In this document: positions 45,984 through 58,096 of the stretch, in pieces
How the letters are laid out: every line of letters starts with the position of its first letter
Numbering within the stretch: position 1 is the first letter of the stretch
Assembly (NCBI RefSeq): GCF_024758725.1
Contig: NZ_CP096972.1
Location: forward strand, 974,001-1,038,000
Length of the DNA stretch: 64,000 bases
Source: Sphingomonas sp. SUN039
GTDB lineage: Bacteria > Pseudomonadota > Alphaproteobacteria > Sphingomonadales > Sphingomonadaceae
Direction of reading: 5' to 3'
Position numbers and translations under genes: made by a program
Notes under the pieces: generated by a model
Seen by the model: only the letters and a program-made list of their open reading frames with translations
Told to the model about the DNA's origin: nothing
Databases searched by the model: none

Positions 45984-46528
45984 GCGAGACTGCCGAAGCC
46001 GGTGCTGCACCGCACCGCGACTACTTATTGCCCGACGAGCTGGTCGAGATGGCCAAGCGCGTGATCGAGGCCAATCGCGCGGCGGGCCGGACCGTGTCGG
46101 TCGCCGAAAGCTGCACCGGCGGGCTGGTCGGCGCGGCGCTGACCGAGATTCCGGGCTCGTCCGACGTGCTGCTCGCCAGCATTGTGTCCTATGCCAACGA
46201 AGCGAAGATTTCACTGCTCGGCGTGGGCAGCGATATCGTCGAAACCTTCGGATCGGTGTCGGTCGCGACGGCCTGGGCGATGGCGCGCGGGATGATGGAG
46301 CGCAGCGGCGCCGATGTCGCGGTCGCGATTACGGGCGTTGCGGGGCCGAATGGCGGCACCGAGAAAAAGCCGGTCGGGACGGTGGTGTTCGCCAAGGCGC
46401 TGCGCGGCGGCAATCCCGACGATATCGATGCCCAGAAACGCCATTTCCCCGACAACGGGCGCGGCGGGGTGCGGCTTCAGGCGGCGCTGTGTGCGCTCGA
46501 ACTGCTGATGCCCGAGGAAGCTGCATAG
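45980..46528 (+). CDS. pncC: Nicotinamide-nucleotide amidase (CinA C-terminal type)
   Basis: This 182-residue protein corresponds to the CinA C-terminal domain alone. AESCTGGLVGAALTEIPGSSD and ITGVAGPNGGTEKKPVGTV are family motifs. It converts NMN to NaMN and recycles nicotinamide. It starts with GTG overlapping the ispDF stop. Its last 52 bases overlap the convergent ratA-like gene. Confidence 0.92.
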   Translation: MSETAEAGAAPHRDYLLPDELVEMAKRVIEANRAAGRTVSVAESCTGGLVGAALTEIPGSSDVLLASIVSYANEAKISLLGVGSDIVETFGSVSVATAWAMARGMMERSGADVAVAITGVAGPNGGTEKKPVGTVVFAKALRGGNPDDIDAQKRHFPDNGRGGVRLQAALCALELLMPEEAA

Positions 46529-46947
46529 AGTTCGTGCGCGCGCGCCTCGAACGCGCCGATCATCTTGCGGAGCGCCTGATCGAAGAATTGCCCGGCAATC
46601 GCCTCGAACAACCGGTTCTTGAACGCGAAATCGACAGTGAAGTCGACGGTACAGCCGGTGGGTGTCGGTTCGAACACCCATTCGTTGCGGAGATGCTTGA
46701 GCGGGCCGTCGAGATAATCGACATGGATGGTGCGGGGGCGTGCCTTGACCACGCGCGAGGTGAATTTCTCGCGCAATTGCTTGAAGCCGACGAGCAGGTC
46801 GGCGACCATTTCGGTGTCGCTGTCCGATTTGACACGCACTGCCGACACCCAAGGCAGGAACTCATGATAACGCGCGACATCGGCGACCAGATCGAACATC
46901 GCTTCTGCGCCATAGGGCAGGCTGCGGCGTTCGTGGTGACGGGGCAT
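46477..46947 (-). CDS. RatA/COQ10-like START-domain protein
   Basis: This 156-residue protein has the compact SRPBCC/START fold: RRSLPYGAEAMFDLVADVARYHEFLPW and the C-terminal FEARAHELY region are typical of bacterial RatA and of COQ10. Members bind ubiquinone or act on ribosome subunit association; which applies here is unknown, and 'toxin' names should not be taken literally. The last fifteen or so residues (serine-rich) are encoded on the strand opposite the end of pncC and may be a natural tail. Its ATG overlaps the lipA stop by one base. Confidence 0.88.
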   Translation of the reverse strand: MPRHHERRSLPYGAEAMFDLVADVARYHEFLPWVSAVRVKSDSDTEMVADLLVGFKQLREKFTSRVVKARPRTIHVDYLDGPLKHLRNEWVFEPTPTGCTVDFTVDFAFKNRLFEAIAGQFFDQALRKMIGAFEARAHELYAASSGISSSSAHSAA

Positions 46948-47873
46948 CAGCCGAGCCTTGCCCCGAGCTTTGCCTCTCGCGCCGCCTTCAGCTTCGCGAA
47001 GTCATCGCCCGCGTGATAGCTCGACCGCGTCAGCGGCGTCGAGGCGACGAGCAGGAACCCCTTGGCGCGGGCGATGGCGGCATAGGCGCTGAAGGTCGCG
47101 GGGGTGACGAATTCCTCGACCTTGGCGTGGCGCGGGGTCGGCTGGAGATACTGGCCGAGGGTCAGGAAATCGACATCGGCCGAGCGCATGTCGTCCATCA
47201 CCTGATGCACTTCCATGCGCGCCTCGCCGAGCCCCATCATCATGCCCGATTTGGTGAAGATCGTCGGATCGTGGCGCTTGACGCTCTCGAGCAGGCGCAG
47301 CGAGGCATAATATCGCGCGCCGGGGCGGATCGTCGGATAGAGGCGCGGCACGGTTTCGAGATTGTGGTTGTACACATCGGGTCGCGCCGAAACGATAGAT
47401 TCTACAGCCGCTTGCGACTTGTTCCTGAAATCGGGTGTCAGGATTTCAATCGTCGTTTTCGGCGTGGTCCGCCGCAGTGCTTCGATCACCTTCACGAACT
47501 GCGACGCGCCGCCATCGGGCAGGTCGTCGCGGTCGACCGAGGTGACGACGATATGTTCGAGGCCGAGTTCGGCGGCGGCATCGGCGGTATGCTGCGGCTC
47601 CATCGCATCGACCGCGCGCGGCATCCCCGTCTTCACATTGCAGAACGCGCACGCCCGCGTGCACGTGTCGCCGAGAATCATCACCGTCGCGTGCTTCTTG
47701 GTCCAGCATTCACCGATGTTGGGGCACGCCGCTTCCTCGCACACGGTGGCAAGGTTGAGGCGGCGCATCAGCGCCTTGGTCTCGGCAAAGGCCGCGCCCA
47801 TCGGCGCTTTCACGCGAATCCAGTCGGGCTTGCGGGGACGCGGGGGGACGATTGCGGGGTCGGCTTCGCTCAT
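46947..47873 (-). CDS. lipA: Lipoyl synthase
   Basis: This 308-residue radical SAM enzyme inserts sulfur into octanoyl groups to form lipoate. The auxiliary cluster motif [12 protein letters not shown] and the SAM-cluster motif CTRACAFC are both intact. The chosen ATG at 47873 gives [11 protein letters not shown]. It is divergent from the carbonic anhydrase gene, with 65 bases between. It is followed by the ratA-like gene with a one-base overlap, a common arrangement. Confidence 0.97.
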   Translation of the reverse strand: MSEADPAIVPPRPRKPDWIRVKAPMGAAFAETKALMRRLNLATVCEEAACPNIGECWTKKHATVMILGDTCTRACAFCNVKTGMPRAVDAMEPQHTADAAAELGLEHIVVTSVDRDDLPDGGASQFVKVIEALRRTTPKTTIEILTPDFRNKSQAAVESIVSARPDVYNHNLETVPRLYPTIRPGARYYASLRLLESVKRHDPTIFTKSGMMMGLGEARMEVHQVMDDMRSADVDFLTLGQYLQPTPRHAKVEEFVTPATFSAYAAIARAKGFLLVASTPLTRSSYHAGDDFAKLKAAREAKLGARLG

Positions 47874-47938
47874 GGCGTGCAGATAGCGTCGCGCGCGCTG
47901 TCTTGCCACCCCCTGCCCTGCCGCGTTACGGGCGTGGC

Positions 47939-48565
47939 ATGACCGACAAGATGATCGAAGGCTATCGCAAGTTCCGCGACACCGGTTGGGTGCGTGAAAA
48001 AGCCAGGTGGGAGGAACTGGCCCAGGGCCAGAGTCCGCGGACGATGATTGTCGCCTGTTCGGACAGCCGCGTCGATCCGACGATCATTTTTCAGGCGGCC
48101 CCGGGCGAATTGTTCGTCGTCCGCAATGTCGCCGCGCTCGTGCCGCCCTTCGAGACCGGCGGCGGGCGTCACGGTGTCTCGGCGGCGCTGGAATTTGCGG
48201 TGACCCAGCTCGAAGTCGCCGAGGTCATGGTGATGGGGCACGGCGCGTGCGGCGGCTGTGCAGCGGCGCTGTCGCGGACCTTCGAGCACGCTCGCGCCGG
48301 CGAAGGCGGGTTCATCGCGCACTGGATCGACCTGCTCGACGAGGCGCGCGACCGGGTGAGTGCCGAACATGGCACCGGTGCCGAAGCCCAGCGCGCGCTG
48401 GAGATGGAGGGCGTGAAGGTCAGCCTCGCCAATCTGCGGACCTTCCCCTGCATTCCGGTTCGCGAAGCCGCGGGCACATTGCAGCTCAGGGGCAGCTATT
48501 TCGCGCTGACCGAGGGGGTGTTGTACCTGTTGGATGAGGCGACAGGAGAGTTTTCGCCGGCTTGA
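47939..48565 (+). CDS. Beta-class carbonic anhydrase
   Basis: This 208-residue zinc enzyme interconverts CO2 and bicarbonate. The zinc ligands are Cys40 and the Asp42-Arg44 dyad in ACSDSR, and His101 and Cys104 in GHGACGGC. The C-terminus is typical of the bacterial form. It should be cytoplasmic. The gene is convergent with kup, and hairpins lie between them. Confidence 0.95.
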   Translation: MTDKMIEGYRKFRDTGWVREKARWEELAQGQSPRTMIVACSDSRVDPTIIFQAAPGELFVVRNVAALVPPFETGGGRHGVSAALEFAVTQLEVAEVMVMGHGACGGCAAALSRTFEHARAGEGGFIAHWIDLLDEARDRVSAEHGTGAEAQRALEMEGVKVSLANLRTFPCIPVREAAGTLQLRGSYFALTEGVLYLLDEATGEFSPA

Positions 48566-48574
48566 ATCGCCCGC

Positions 48575-48659
48575 CGCGGCAAAGCCGCGTCGTCGGTCGG
48601 CGAGCCGCCGTCCGGGCTTGCGCGAGGGTGCGCTAACGTAGCGCAGCCCCGCGCTGCGC
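48575..48659. terminator. Hairpins between convergent carbonic anhydrase and kup genes
   Basis: CGCGGC-AAA-GCCGCG (48575-48589) and GCGCAG with CTGCGC (48641-48646 and 48654-48659) are GC-rich hairpins in the 94-base gap between convergent gene ends. Neither has a clear run of T, so terminator function is likely from position only. Confidence 0.4.
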
Positions 48660-50582
48660 CTAAATCTCCACCTGGCTCCCCAGTTCCACCACCCGGTTCG
48701 TCGGCAGGCGGAAGAACTCCATCGCGCTTTCCGAATTGTTGAGCATCCAGGCGAACAGCTTTTCGCGCCATATCGCCATGCCGGGGCGTGACGACGGCAG
48801 CAGCGTCTGGCGCGCGAGGAAGAAGCTGGTGTCCATCATCTTGAACGCGGGGCCGCAACCGGTGAGGCGCGCGAGGGCGGCCGGCACATCGGGTTCCTGC
48901 ATGAAGCCGTATTTGACGACAAGCCGGTGGAACCCCTCGCCCAGATCTTCGAGGCGGCAACGTGTGTCCTCCTCGACGAACGGCATGTCGGCGATCTTGA
49001 CCGTCAGCAGGATAACCCGGTCGTGGATGACCTTGTTGTGTTTGAGGTTGTGGAGCAGCGCGTGCGGTACGCCGTCCGAGGCCGAGGTCATGAACACCGC
49101 CGTGCCCCCCACGCGCGTTGCCGAACTGGCCGCCGACTGGATGAAGACTTTTACCGGCATCGCCGCTTCGCGCAGGCGCGCGATCATCAGTTCGCGGCCC
49201 TTGGCCCAGGTCGTCAGTAGGACGAAGATGATCGCCGCGACCAGCAGCGGCAGCCAGCCGCCCTCCGGCACTTTCAACAGGTTGGACGACAGATACGATC
49301 CATCGATGATGAGGAACGTGCCGGTGACCAGATACACGCGCCATTTCGGCCAGTTCCAGACCTTCGCCGTCAGCACGCCGATCATCATCGTCGAAATGAA
49401 CATCGTGCCCATCACGGCAATGCCATAGGCTGCGGCAAGGTTGCTCGATTTCTGGAACGTCAGCACGAGCAGCAGGACCAGGACCATCAACACCCAGTTG
49501 ACCACCGGCACATAGATCTGGCCGTACGCGCTGGCGCTGGTGTGCATGATCTTCAGGCGGGGCATCATGCCAAGCTGGACCGATTGCTGGACGACCGAGA
49601 ACGCGCCGGTAATCATGGCCTGGCTTGCGATGATCGTTGCGAGCGTCGCGAGAATGACGAGCGGCAGCCGCATCTCGTCGGGGGCCATCAGGAAGAACGG
49701 GTTCTCCGCCGCCTCGGGCATCCGCATCAGCAACGCCGCCTGCCCGAAATAGTTGATCGTCAGCGCGGGCAGCACGACCCACAGCCAGGCTACACCGATG
49801 GGCTTGCGGCCGAAATGCCCCATGTCCGCGTAGAGCGCTTCGGCACCCGTCACCGCAAGGACGATCGAGCCGAGCGCCAGGAACGCGAGCAGCGGGTCGT
49901 TTTCGAAGAACAGGAAGGCATAATGCGGCGACAGCGCGGCGAGGACTTGCGGGTGCTGGAGCAGCTGGATCACGCCCAGCACCGTGAGCGTCGCGAAATA
50001 GACGAGCACGATGGGGCCGAAGAATTTGCTGATCGTCTCGGTTCCGCGCGACTGGACCATGAACAGCCCGACGAGGATTCCGACCGCAATCGGCAGGACG
50101 AGCCGGTTGAACCGCTCATCGACGACGCCGAGACCCTCGACCGCCGACAGCACCGACATGGCCGGCGTAATCATCGCATCGCCGAAGAACAGGGCAGTGG
50201 CCGTGACCGCCAGCATCACCAGCAGGCCCGAGCGTTTCCCCGCACCGGTCTTGCGCGTGATCAGCGCGAGCAGGGCCATGCTGCCCCCCTCGCCCTTATT
50301 GTCGGCACGGGTGACCAGCATGACGTATTTGAGTGTCACGATCATCATCAGCGACCAGAAAATCAGGCTGAGCACGCCGAATACGTGGAGCTGATCGACC
50401 GGCAGCGGGTGATGGCCGCGAAAGGTTTCCTTGACAGCGTAGAGCGGCGACGTGCCGATATCGCCGAACACGACGCCGATCGCCCCGACGGCCAGCTTGG
50501 GCAGGCTGCCCTCGATGCGGTGCCCCTCATGGTTCTCGTCGTCGCTGTGCGGTTGCGCTAAATTGGTGTCGGCGCTGGTCAT
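48660..50582 (-). CDS. kup: Low-affinity potassium uptake protein Kup
   Basis: This 640-residue membrane protein has about twelve membrane segments and a C-terminal cytoplasmic domain. [20 protein letters not shown] near the N-terminus, [12 protein letters not shown] and [12 protein letters not shown] are Kup/HAK/KUP hallmarks. It imports potassium with protons. The gene is alone on the minus strand and divergent from ald, with 139 bases between the two starts. Confidence 0.96.
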   Translation of the reverse strand: MTSADTNLAQPHSDDENHEGHRIEGSLPKLAVGAIGVVFGDIGTSPLYAVKETFRGHHPLPVDQLHVFGVLSLIFWSLMMIVTLKYVMLVTRADNKGEGGSMALLALITRKTGAGKRSGLLVMLAVTATALFFGDAMITPAMSVLSAVEGLGVVDERFNRLVLPIAVGILVGLFMVQSRGTETISKFFGPIVLVYFATLTVLGVIQLLQHPQVLAALSPHYAFLFFENDPLLAFLALGSIVLAVTGAEALYADMGHFGRKPIGVAWLWVVLPALTINYFGQAALLMRMPEAAENPFFLMAPDEMRLPLVILATLATIIASQAMITGAFSVVQQSVQLGMMPRLKIMHTSASAYGQIYVPVVNWVLMVLVLLLVLTFQKSSNLAAAYGIAVMGTMFISTMMIGVLTAKVWNWPKWRVYLVTGTFLIIDGSYLSSNLLKVPEGGWLPLLVAAIIFVLLTTWAKGRELMIARLREAAMPVKVFIQSAASSATRVGGTAVFMTSASDGVPHALLHNLKHNKVIHDRVILLTVKIADMPFVEEDTRCRLEDLGEGFHRLVVKYGFMQEPDVPAALARLTGCGPAFKMMDTSFFLARQTLLPSSRPGMAIWREKLFAWMLNNSESAMEFFRLPTNRVVELGSQVEI

Positions 50583-50721
50583 CGACGGTCGGAACCTGCC
50601 AAAAAGATACGGCTTGCTGCCGGACGCGCGCCCCTAGCACCGTGGAAAGTGCCGTGCAATCGAGACAAGTTCGGGGAATCATGTTACGGCTGAGAGCAAT
50701 ATTATTACGAGGAGAGTCGGA

Positions 50722-51819
50722 ATGCGCGTCGGTGTCCCGAAGGAAATCAAGAACCACGAATATCGTGTCGGGCTGACCCCGGCGTCGGTCGCCGAACTGA
50801 CGGCGGCGGGCCATGAAGTGCTGGTCGAGGCGCTGGCGGGCAATGGCATCGATTTCAGCGACCGCGATTATATGGACGCGGGCGCGCGCATCCTGCCCAA
50901 TGCGGCCGAAGTATTCGCCGCCGCCGAGATGATCGTGAAGGTGAAGGAGCCGCAACCCTCTGAAATCGCGATGCTTCGGCCCCACCACACGTTGTTTACC
51001 TACCTCCACCTCGCCCCCGATCCTGCCCAGGCGAAGGGGCTGATGGCGTCGGGTGCGACGTGCATCGCCTATGAAACGGTGACCTCGAAGTCGGGCGCGC
51101 TGCCGCTGCTGAAACCCATGTCGGAGGTCGCGGGGCGCATGTCGGTACAGGTCGGCGCGCATTATCTGGAAAAGGAACAGGGCGGGCGTGGCGTCCTGCT
51201 CGGCGGCGTTCCCGGCGTGGCTCCGGCGCGGGTCGCGATCCTCGGCGGCGGCATTTCGGGCGTCAATGCCGCGCAGATGGCGGTCGGGATGCGTGCCGAT
51301 GTGACAATTTATGACATTAACAACGACCGGCTCGCCGAACTCGACATGTTTTTCTCGTCGCAGATCAAGACGCAATACGCGTCGCGTGCGGCGATTGCGG
51401 CGGCGGTCGAGCGCGCGCATCTGGTGATCGGTGCGGTGCTGGTGCCGGGGGCTGCCGCGCCCAAGCTGGTGACCCGCGAGATGCTCAAGACGATGAAGCG
51501 CGGATCGGTGCTGGTCGACATCGCCATCGACCAGGGCGGCTGTTTCGAGACATCACGCCCGACGACCCACGACGATCCGGTGTTCGTCGAGGAAGGCGTC
51601 ATCCATTATTGCGTCGCCAATATGCCGGGCGCGGTCGCGCGCACGTCGGCTTTCGCGCTCAACAATGCCACCCTGCCCTTCGTCGTGCGCCTTGCCAATC
51701 TGGGCGCTGCGGGCGCGATGGCGGCGGACCCGCATCTGGCGGCAGGGCTGAACGTCATGGGTGGGCAAATCCGGCACAAGGCCGTGGCGGAAGCACTCGA
51801 TCTGCCGTTTGTCGCCTAG
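50722..51819 (+). CDS. ald: Alanine dehydrogenase
   Basis: This 365-residue enzyme interconverts alanine and pyruvate with NAD. The N-terminus MRVGVPKEIKNHEYRVGLTP is the classical signature, LGGGISGVNAAQMA is the NAD-binding site, and KVKEPQ and TYLHLAP hold the substrate-binding residues. AGGAGAG precedes the ATG at 50722. It is convergent with the unknown gene at 51816, whose stop overlaps its own. Confidence 0.96.
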   Translation: MRVGVPKEIKNHEYRVGLTPASVAELTAAGHEVLVEALAGNGIDFSDRDYMDAGARILPNAAEVFAAAEMIVKVKEPQPSEIAMLRPHHTLFTYLHLAPDPAQAKGLMASGATCIAYETVTSKSGALPLLKPMSEVAGRMSVQVGAHYLEKEQGGRGVLLGGVPGVAPARVAILGGGISGVNAAQMAVGMRADVTIYDINNDRLAELDMFFSSQIKTQYASRAAIAAAVERAHLVIGAVLVPGAAAPKLVTREMLKTMKRGSVLVDIAIDQGGCFETSRPTTHDDPVFVEEGVIHYCVANMPGAVARTSAFALNNATLPFVVRLANLGAAGAMAADPHLAAGLNVMGGQIRHKAVAEALDLPFVA

Positions 51820-52457
51820 AACCTGATCTGCACCACCGGCTCGGGCACCGCGCGCGGGACCAAAGTTACCGACCCGCGCGGGGTCTCCGGCGCTGGATAG
51901 GCAGTTTCGGCAAGCACCGGTCCATTGAGCAGCATGTCGTGCGCCAGGCGCACCACCATGCGCGCACAGACCAGCCTCAGCGATTCTTCGGGCGGCCATG
52001 CCGCGACGTCTTGCCCGACCAGCGCCGCAAGGCCGAACGACCGCGCGCCGGGCGGGTCGCCGCGGGTGGCGAAATCGAAGGCGATCAGGCTGTGCACGGG
52101 CACGCTGTCGTCGGACCATTCGGCAAGTGCGGTTTCGAGCTGTCCGGCATCGAGCACCACGCCCGAATGCGTCAGCGTCATGTGGGCATCCGCGACCCCC
52201 TGCATCAGCGCTGCCGCCGCCGTCATCAGGCGTTTCAGCTGGACGAGCGGCGCGACCGCGCCGACCGCGTCGTCGCACTCGAGCACCAGCGATTCTGCGT
52301 CGGTGTCCACTCGACTCGCGATGCCGGACATGGCAGTATAATCGGCCGACCCTGAGGATCGACCTGCCGACGACCAGGGCGCGATCGACACGGTCAACCC
52401 GACCGGATCGCCATTCGGGGCGAGGATGGTTTCGTTCATGGAATGTTCTGATACCAT
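51816..52457 (-). CDS. Hypothetical protein, possibly DUF4261-like
   Basis: This protein has 207 or 213 residues, starting at ATG 52439 or 52457. The frame stays open far upstream, antisense to dnaG, but that part is a shadow. The region THSGVVLDAGQLETAL and a later SFGLAALVGQDV segment resemble the DUF4261 fold in outline. There is no signal or membrane helix. The role is unknown. It is divergent from dnaG. Confidence 0.55.
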   Translation of the reverse strand: MVSEHSMNETILAPNGDPVGLTVSIAPWSSAGRSSGSADYTAMSGIASRVDTDAESLVLECDDAVGAVAPLVQLKRLMTAAAALMQGVADAHMTLTHSGVVLDAGQLETALAEWSDDSVPVHSLIAFDFATRGDPPGARSFGLAALVGQDVAAWPPEESLRLVCARMVVRLAHDMLLNGPVLAETAYPAPETPRGSVTLVPRAVPEPVVQIRF

Positions 52458-52523
52458 GATTTGGACCGTATGGCGCGCCGTTGCATCCGTTTCGGACAAG
52501 GTTGAACGCACGACGATGAACCA

Positions 52524-54404
52524 ATGCGTCCGCTGCGGGCTGTCCAAATCTTGAGCCGCTTCTCGCCCCAGTTCCTCGACGAGTTGCGCGGTCGCACGCT
52601 GTTGTCCGCGCTGGTGGGACGCAGCCTGAAGCTGACCCGCGCGGGGCGGGAGTGGAAGGCGTGCTGCCCGTTCCACCACGAGAAATCGCCGAGCTTCTAT
52701 GTCAACGACGACAAGGGCTTCTACCATTGCTTCGGCTGCTCGGCGCATGGCGATGCCATTCGCTGGATGACCGACCAGCGCGGGCTGTCGTTCGTCGATG
52801 CGGTCAAGGAACTGGCCGATGGCGCGGGGCTTGCCCTGCCCGCCCCCGACCCGCGCGCCGCCGAGCGCGACGAGCGCGCGTCGAAGCAACATGACGTCAT
52901 GGCGGCAGCGGCGGAATGGTTTGCGGGGCAGTTGCGCGAGGAGGGCGGCGCGGAAGCGCGGGCGTATCTGGCGAAGCGCGGGATTGCCCCCGCCACGGTC
53001 GATACATTCGGCATGGGCTTTGCGCCCGACCGCCGCGATGCGCTGAAGACCGCACTCGCACGCTTCGGCGACGCGGCGCTGATCGAGGCCGGACTGCTGA
53101 TCCAAGTCGAGGAAAAAACGCCGTATGACCGGTTCCGGGGGCGGCTGATGATCCCCATCCGCGATCCGCGCAGTCGCGTGATCGCGTTCGGCGGACGGAT
53201 ATTGGGTGCGGGCGAGCCGAAATACCTCAATTCGCCCGACACCCCGCTCTTCGACAAGGGGCGCACGCTGTACAACCTCGACCGCGCCGCACCCGTGGCG
53301 CGCAAGGCCGGACGGCTGATCGTCGTCGAGGGTTATATGGACGTGATCGCGCTCGCCCAGGCGGGGATATCGGAAGCGGTCGCGCCGCTCGGTACCGCCT
53401 TGACCGAAGCGCAGCTCGAACGTCTGTGGCGTGTGGTCGATGTGCCGGTGCTGTGCTTCGACGGCGATAGTGCCGGGAAAAAGGCGGCAGTGCGGGCCGC
53501 AGAACGCGCGCTGCCGTTGCTCGCGCCAGGACGGTCGCTGTCGATTGCGATGCTCCCTGCGGGCAAAGACCCCGACGATATGGTCCGCAGCGGCGGACCG
53601 GCAGCATTCGAGCCGCTGGTCGAGAGCGCCTTGTCGCTCGTCGATCTGTTGTGGGACCATGAGGTAGCCGCGCTGCCGCTCAAGACGCCCGAGGCGCGGG
53701 CCGGGCTGAAGCGGCGGCTGGCGGAGTTATCGGCACTGATTGCCGACGGCGACGTCCGCCAGCAATATCAGGAGGAATTGCGCCAGCGGTTCGAGGCGGC
53801 GTTCTTCGCGCCGCGCGGGGACCGTCGCCCCGCTCCCGTTCGTGGGAATCGTCCGGCGGGCAAGAAATGGTTCGACCCCGCCCCTGCCCTGCCGGGCGAA
53901 AATGCGCGGCGGATCGGTGGCGGCGGCGTCGATGCGTTGTACGGACGCGCGATCATGGCCGGGCTGCTCCGCCACCCCACCATGGTGTCGACCTGTGCCG
54001 AGGCGCTATCGATGCTCGTGATCGGGGACGGTGCGCTCGACCGGCTGCGCTCGGTGCTGCTCGACGCGGCCTACGACCCGCCCTCGGTTGAATCGGGCGG
54101 AATCGATACCATATTCGCCCAGACGGGCCTTTCGGCGCTCGTCGAGTCGCTGCGGCGTGCGAACGGGCTTGCCTTTTCGTTCGCACGCAGCGAAGCGGAC
54201 GCCGAGGTGGCGCGCAGGGATTTGGCACTGGCAATCGAGGCACTGGCATCGCGGCCCGAACTAGACGCGGCGCTGGAGGCGGCGACGGCACGGCTGGCGA
54301 TGGGGCCGGATGCCGATGGTTTTGCCGAGCAGATGCGGCTGATTGCCGCGCGCGCCGAAGCCGATCGCGCCCTTGCGGCGTTATCGGCGGATGAAGACGA
54401 ATGA
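52524..54404 (+). CDS. dnaG: DNA primase
   Basis: This 626-residue primase makes RNA primers for replication. The zinc-binding set CCPFHHEKSPSFYV...YHCFGC is near residues 46-72, the TOPRIM core has VVEGYMDVIAL and CFDGDSAGKKAA, and a helicase-binding domain follows. The start could be ATG 52524 or TTG 52551 (LSRFSPQFLDELR), the latter closer to the family norm. With rpoD 17 bases downstream this is the classical dnaG-rpoD pair of the macromolecular synthesis operon. Confidence 0.95.
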   Translation: MRPLRAVQILSRFSPQFLDELRGRTLLSALVGRSLKLTRAGREWKACCPFHHEKSPSFYVNDDKGFYHCFGCSAHGDAIRWMTDQRGLSFVDAVKELADGAGLALPAPDPRAAERDERASKQHDVMAAAAEWFAGQLREEGGAEARAYLAKRGIAPATVDTFGMGFAPDRRDALKTALARFGDAALIEAGLLIQVEEKTPYDRFRGRLMIPIRDPRSRVIAFGGRILGAGEPKYLNSPDTPLFDKGRTLYNLDRAAPVARKAGRLIVVEGYMDVIALAQAGISEAVAPLGTALTEAQLERLWRVVDVPVLCFDGDSAGKKAAVRAAERALPLLAPGRSLSIAMLPAGKDPDDMVRSGGPAAFEPLVESALSLVDLLWDHEVAALPLKTPEARAGLKRRLAELSALIADGDVRQQYQEELRQRFEAAFFAPRGDRRPAPVRGNRPAGKKWFDPAPALPGENARRIGGGGVDALYGRAIMAGLLRHPTMVSTCAEALSMLVIGDGALDRLRSVLLDAAYDPPSVESGGIDTIFAQTGLSALVESLRRANGLAFSFARSEADAEVARRDLALAIEALASRPELDAALEAATARLAMGPDADGFAEQMRLIAARAEADRALAALSADEDE

Positions 54405-54421
54405 TTGGGAACGGGTTTTAG

Positions 54422-56458
<2,037 letters not shown>

Positions 56459-56470
56459 GTCCGGTACGCC

Positions 56471-57148
56471 GTGCTGTTCGACGACGTTATCCTCGGTCGC
56501 CGGAGCATCAGAGGCTATAAGCCCGATGCGGTGCCCCGCGCGCTGATCGAGGAGGTGATCGGCCTTGCCATGCGCGCGCCGTCGTCGATGAACACACAGC
56601 CGTGGAATTTTACGGTTGTCACCGGCGAACCGCTGAATCGCATCCGCGCGGGCAACACCGAGCGCATGGTCGCGGGCGTGCCGCAATCGCGCGAGTTTCG
56701 CACCGGCGAGGCGTTTGCCGGACCGCATCGCGACCGCCAGATCGGCGTCGCCAAGCAATTGTTCGCCGCGATGGGCATTGCCCGCGACGATGCGGCGGCC
56801 CGTCAGGATTGGGTGCTGCGCGGCTTTCGCCAGTTCGACGCGCCGGTTTGCGTCATCATCACCTACGACCGCGCCTGCGACGGCAGCGACGACACCCCGT
56901 TCGATTGCGGCGCGGTGGCGACGGCGCTTGTCAACGCAGCCTGGTCACGCGGGCTGGGGGCGGTCATCAACAGCCAAGGCATCATGCAATCGCCGGTCGT
57001 GCGCGAACATGCGGGCATTGCCGGGGATCAGGTCATCATGAAAAGCATCGCGCTCGGCTGGCCCGACGAGAGCTTTCCGGCAAATGCGGTCGTATCTCCG
57101 CGCAAGTCGGTCGACGAGGCGACGGTGTTCGTCGGTTTCTACGATTAA
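56471..57148 (+). CDS. Nitroreductase-family protein
   Basis: This 225-residue FMN protein of the nitroreductase fold has the FMN-binding N-terminus RRSIRGYKPD and the segment PSSMNTQPWNF. Members reduce nitroaromatics, quinones or other acceptors with NAD(P)H; the substrate is not clear. The start is GTG 56471, 13 bases after rpoD, and it may be read with rpoD. It is convergent with the 2OG oxygenase gene. Confidence 0.88.
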   Translation: MLFDDVILGRRSIRGYKPDAVPRALIEEVIGLAMRAPSSMNTQPWNFTVVTGEPLNRIRAGNTERMVAGVPQSREFRTGEAFAGPHRDRQIGVAKQLFAAMGIARDDAAARQDWVLRGFRQFDAPVCVIITYDRACDGSDDTPFDCGAVATALVNAAWSRGLGAVINSQGIMQSPVVREHAGIAGDQVIMKSIALGWPDESFPANAVVSPRKSVDEATVFVGFYD

Positions 57149-57164
57149 GGCGGGGTAACCCGCG

Positions 57165-57821
57165 CTACACGTCCAGATTGGCGACCCGGCGCAATTCGGA
57201 TCGCAAGCGCTGCTCGTCGAAGGCATGCTGCGCGAATTCGCCGTGGCGCTCGACCCAGAACAGAAAGAGATGCGCCGACCAGCGATTGGGATTGGGCTGC
57301 GTCCGGCCATGACGCAGGTCGATCCCGCGATAGAGGACCGCGTCCCCCGGCTGCATTGCGACCGCGCTATGCGGTTCGTCGCCGAAATCCTCGACGCAAG
57401 GCCGCTCCTCGTCGACCCGCTCCGATCCCATTTCGAGCGGCCAGGGCAGGTCATCGCTATAGGCCAGCGTGAGCGACAGGCTATGTTCGCACGACGGGCG
57501 ATCCGAATGGACGCGGCAGATATCGTCCTTTCGGTAGATGCGGAAATAGTCGTAGCTGGGCAGCACATCCGCTTCGGTCAGGTTGGCGATCGTCGGCGTC
57601 AGCGCCCAGAGAAAAGTGGTCAACGGCCGGTAGAAATGGCCCGAAATCTCGACGGTCGGATGCCGCGAAAGCGGTTGCGGCCGGGCAAAGGTGTCGAACG
57701 ACTTGCCCGCACTTTCCAGGTCCATGTGCAGCTGTTTGAACAGATTTGCCGCAACCTCCGGCGGGACAAGCCCCCGGATCGTCGCATAACCGTCTTCGCG
57801 GTAATTGCCCTCGACGTGCAT
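57165..57821 (-). CDS. 2OG-Fe(II) oxygenase-like protein
   Basis: This 218-residue protein has an HxD pair (VHSD in CRVHSDRPSCEHSLSL) and a later His with a conserved Arg about ten residues on (LRHGRTQPNPNRWSAHLFLFW), the usual iron and 2-oxoglutarate ligands. It lacks a signal peptide. Such enzymes hydroxylate proteins, amino acids or small molecules; no substrate can be named. The gene stands alone between the nitroreductase and leuB genes. Confidence 0.65.
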   Translation of the reverse strand: MHVEGNYREDGYATIRGLVPPEVAANLFKQLHMDLESAGKSFDTFARPQPLSRHPTVEISGHFYRPLTTFLWALTPTIANLTEADVLPSYDYFRIYRKDDICRVHSDRPSCEHSLSLTLAYSDDLPWPLEMGSERVDEERPCVEDFGDEPHSAVAMQPGDAVLYRGIDLRHGRTQPNPNRWSAHLFLFWVERHGEFAQHAFDEQRLRSELRRVANLDV

Positions 57822-58096
57822 CGGGGGCTCAGCGCGACGGGGCGCACCGGCAGGCGCGCAAGTCGTTCAGGGTGGACATGGATCTATCCCGGCTACTCGG
57901 CGACCGCTCCAAGGCTGTCGGTCCGCCGTTTTGAAACTCGACAACACGCAGCGCGCTCAAAAGGGACGCGAAGCGGATCGTCGCGTATTATTTGAAGGCA
58001 TTCTCCTCGATTTTCAACCCGTTGACGCAGCTGTCGTCGCGCGCACGAGCGACCTGCCCTTGCCCGCTTGTCTTTCAGCCTTTAGCGGCGCTCGCC

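Noticed and set aside
46477-46947. RatA-like gene as a toxin of a toxin-antitoxin pair
   Set aside because: There is no antitoxin-like small gene beside it; its position after lipA and its fold fit the common COQ10/RatA family.
51816-53660. Long minus-strand open frame of about 614 codons crossing dnaG
   Set aside because: Only its last third (from 52457 down) looks like a protein; the rest is antisense to dnaG, whose motifs are clear. High GC makes long antisense frames common.
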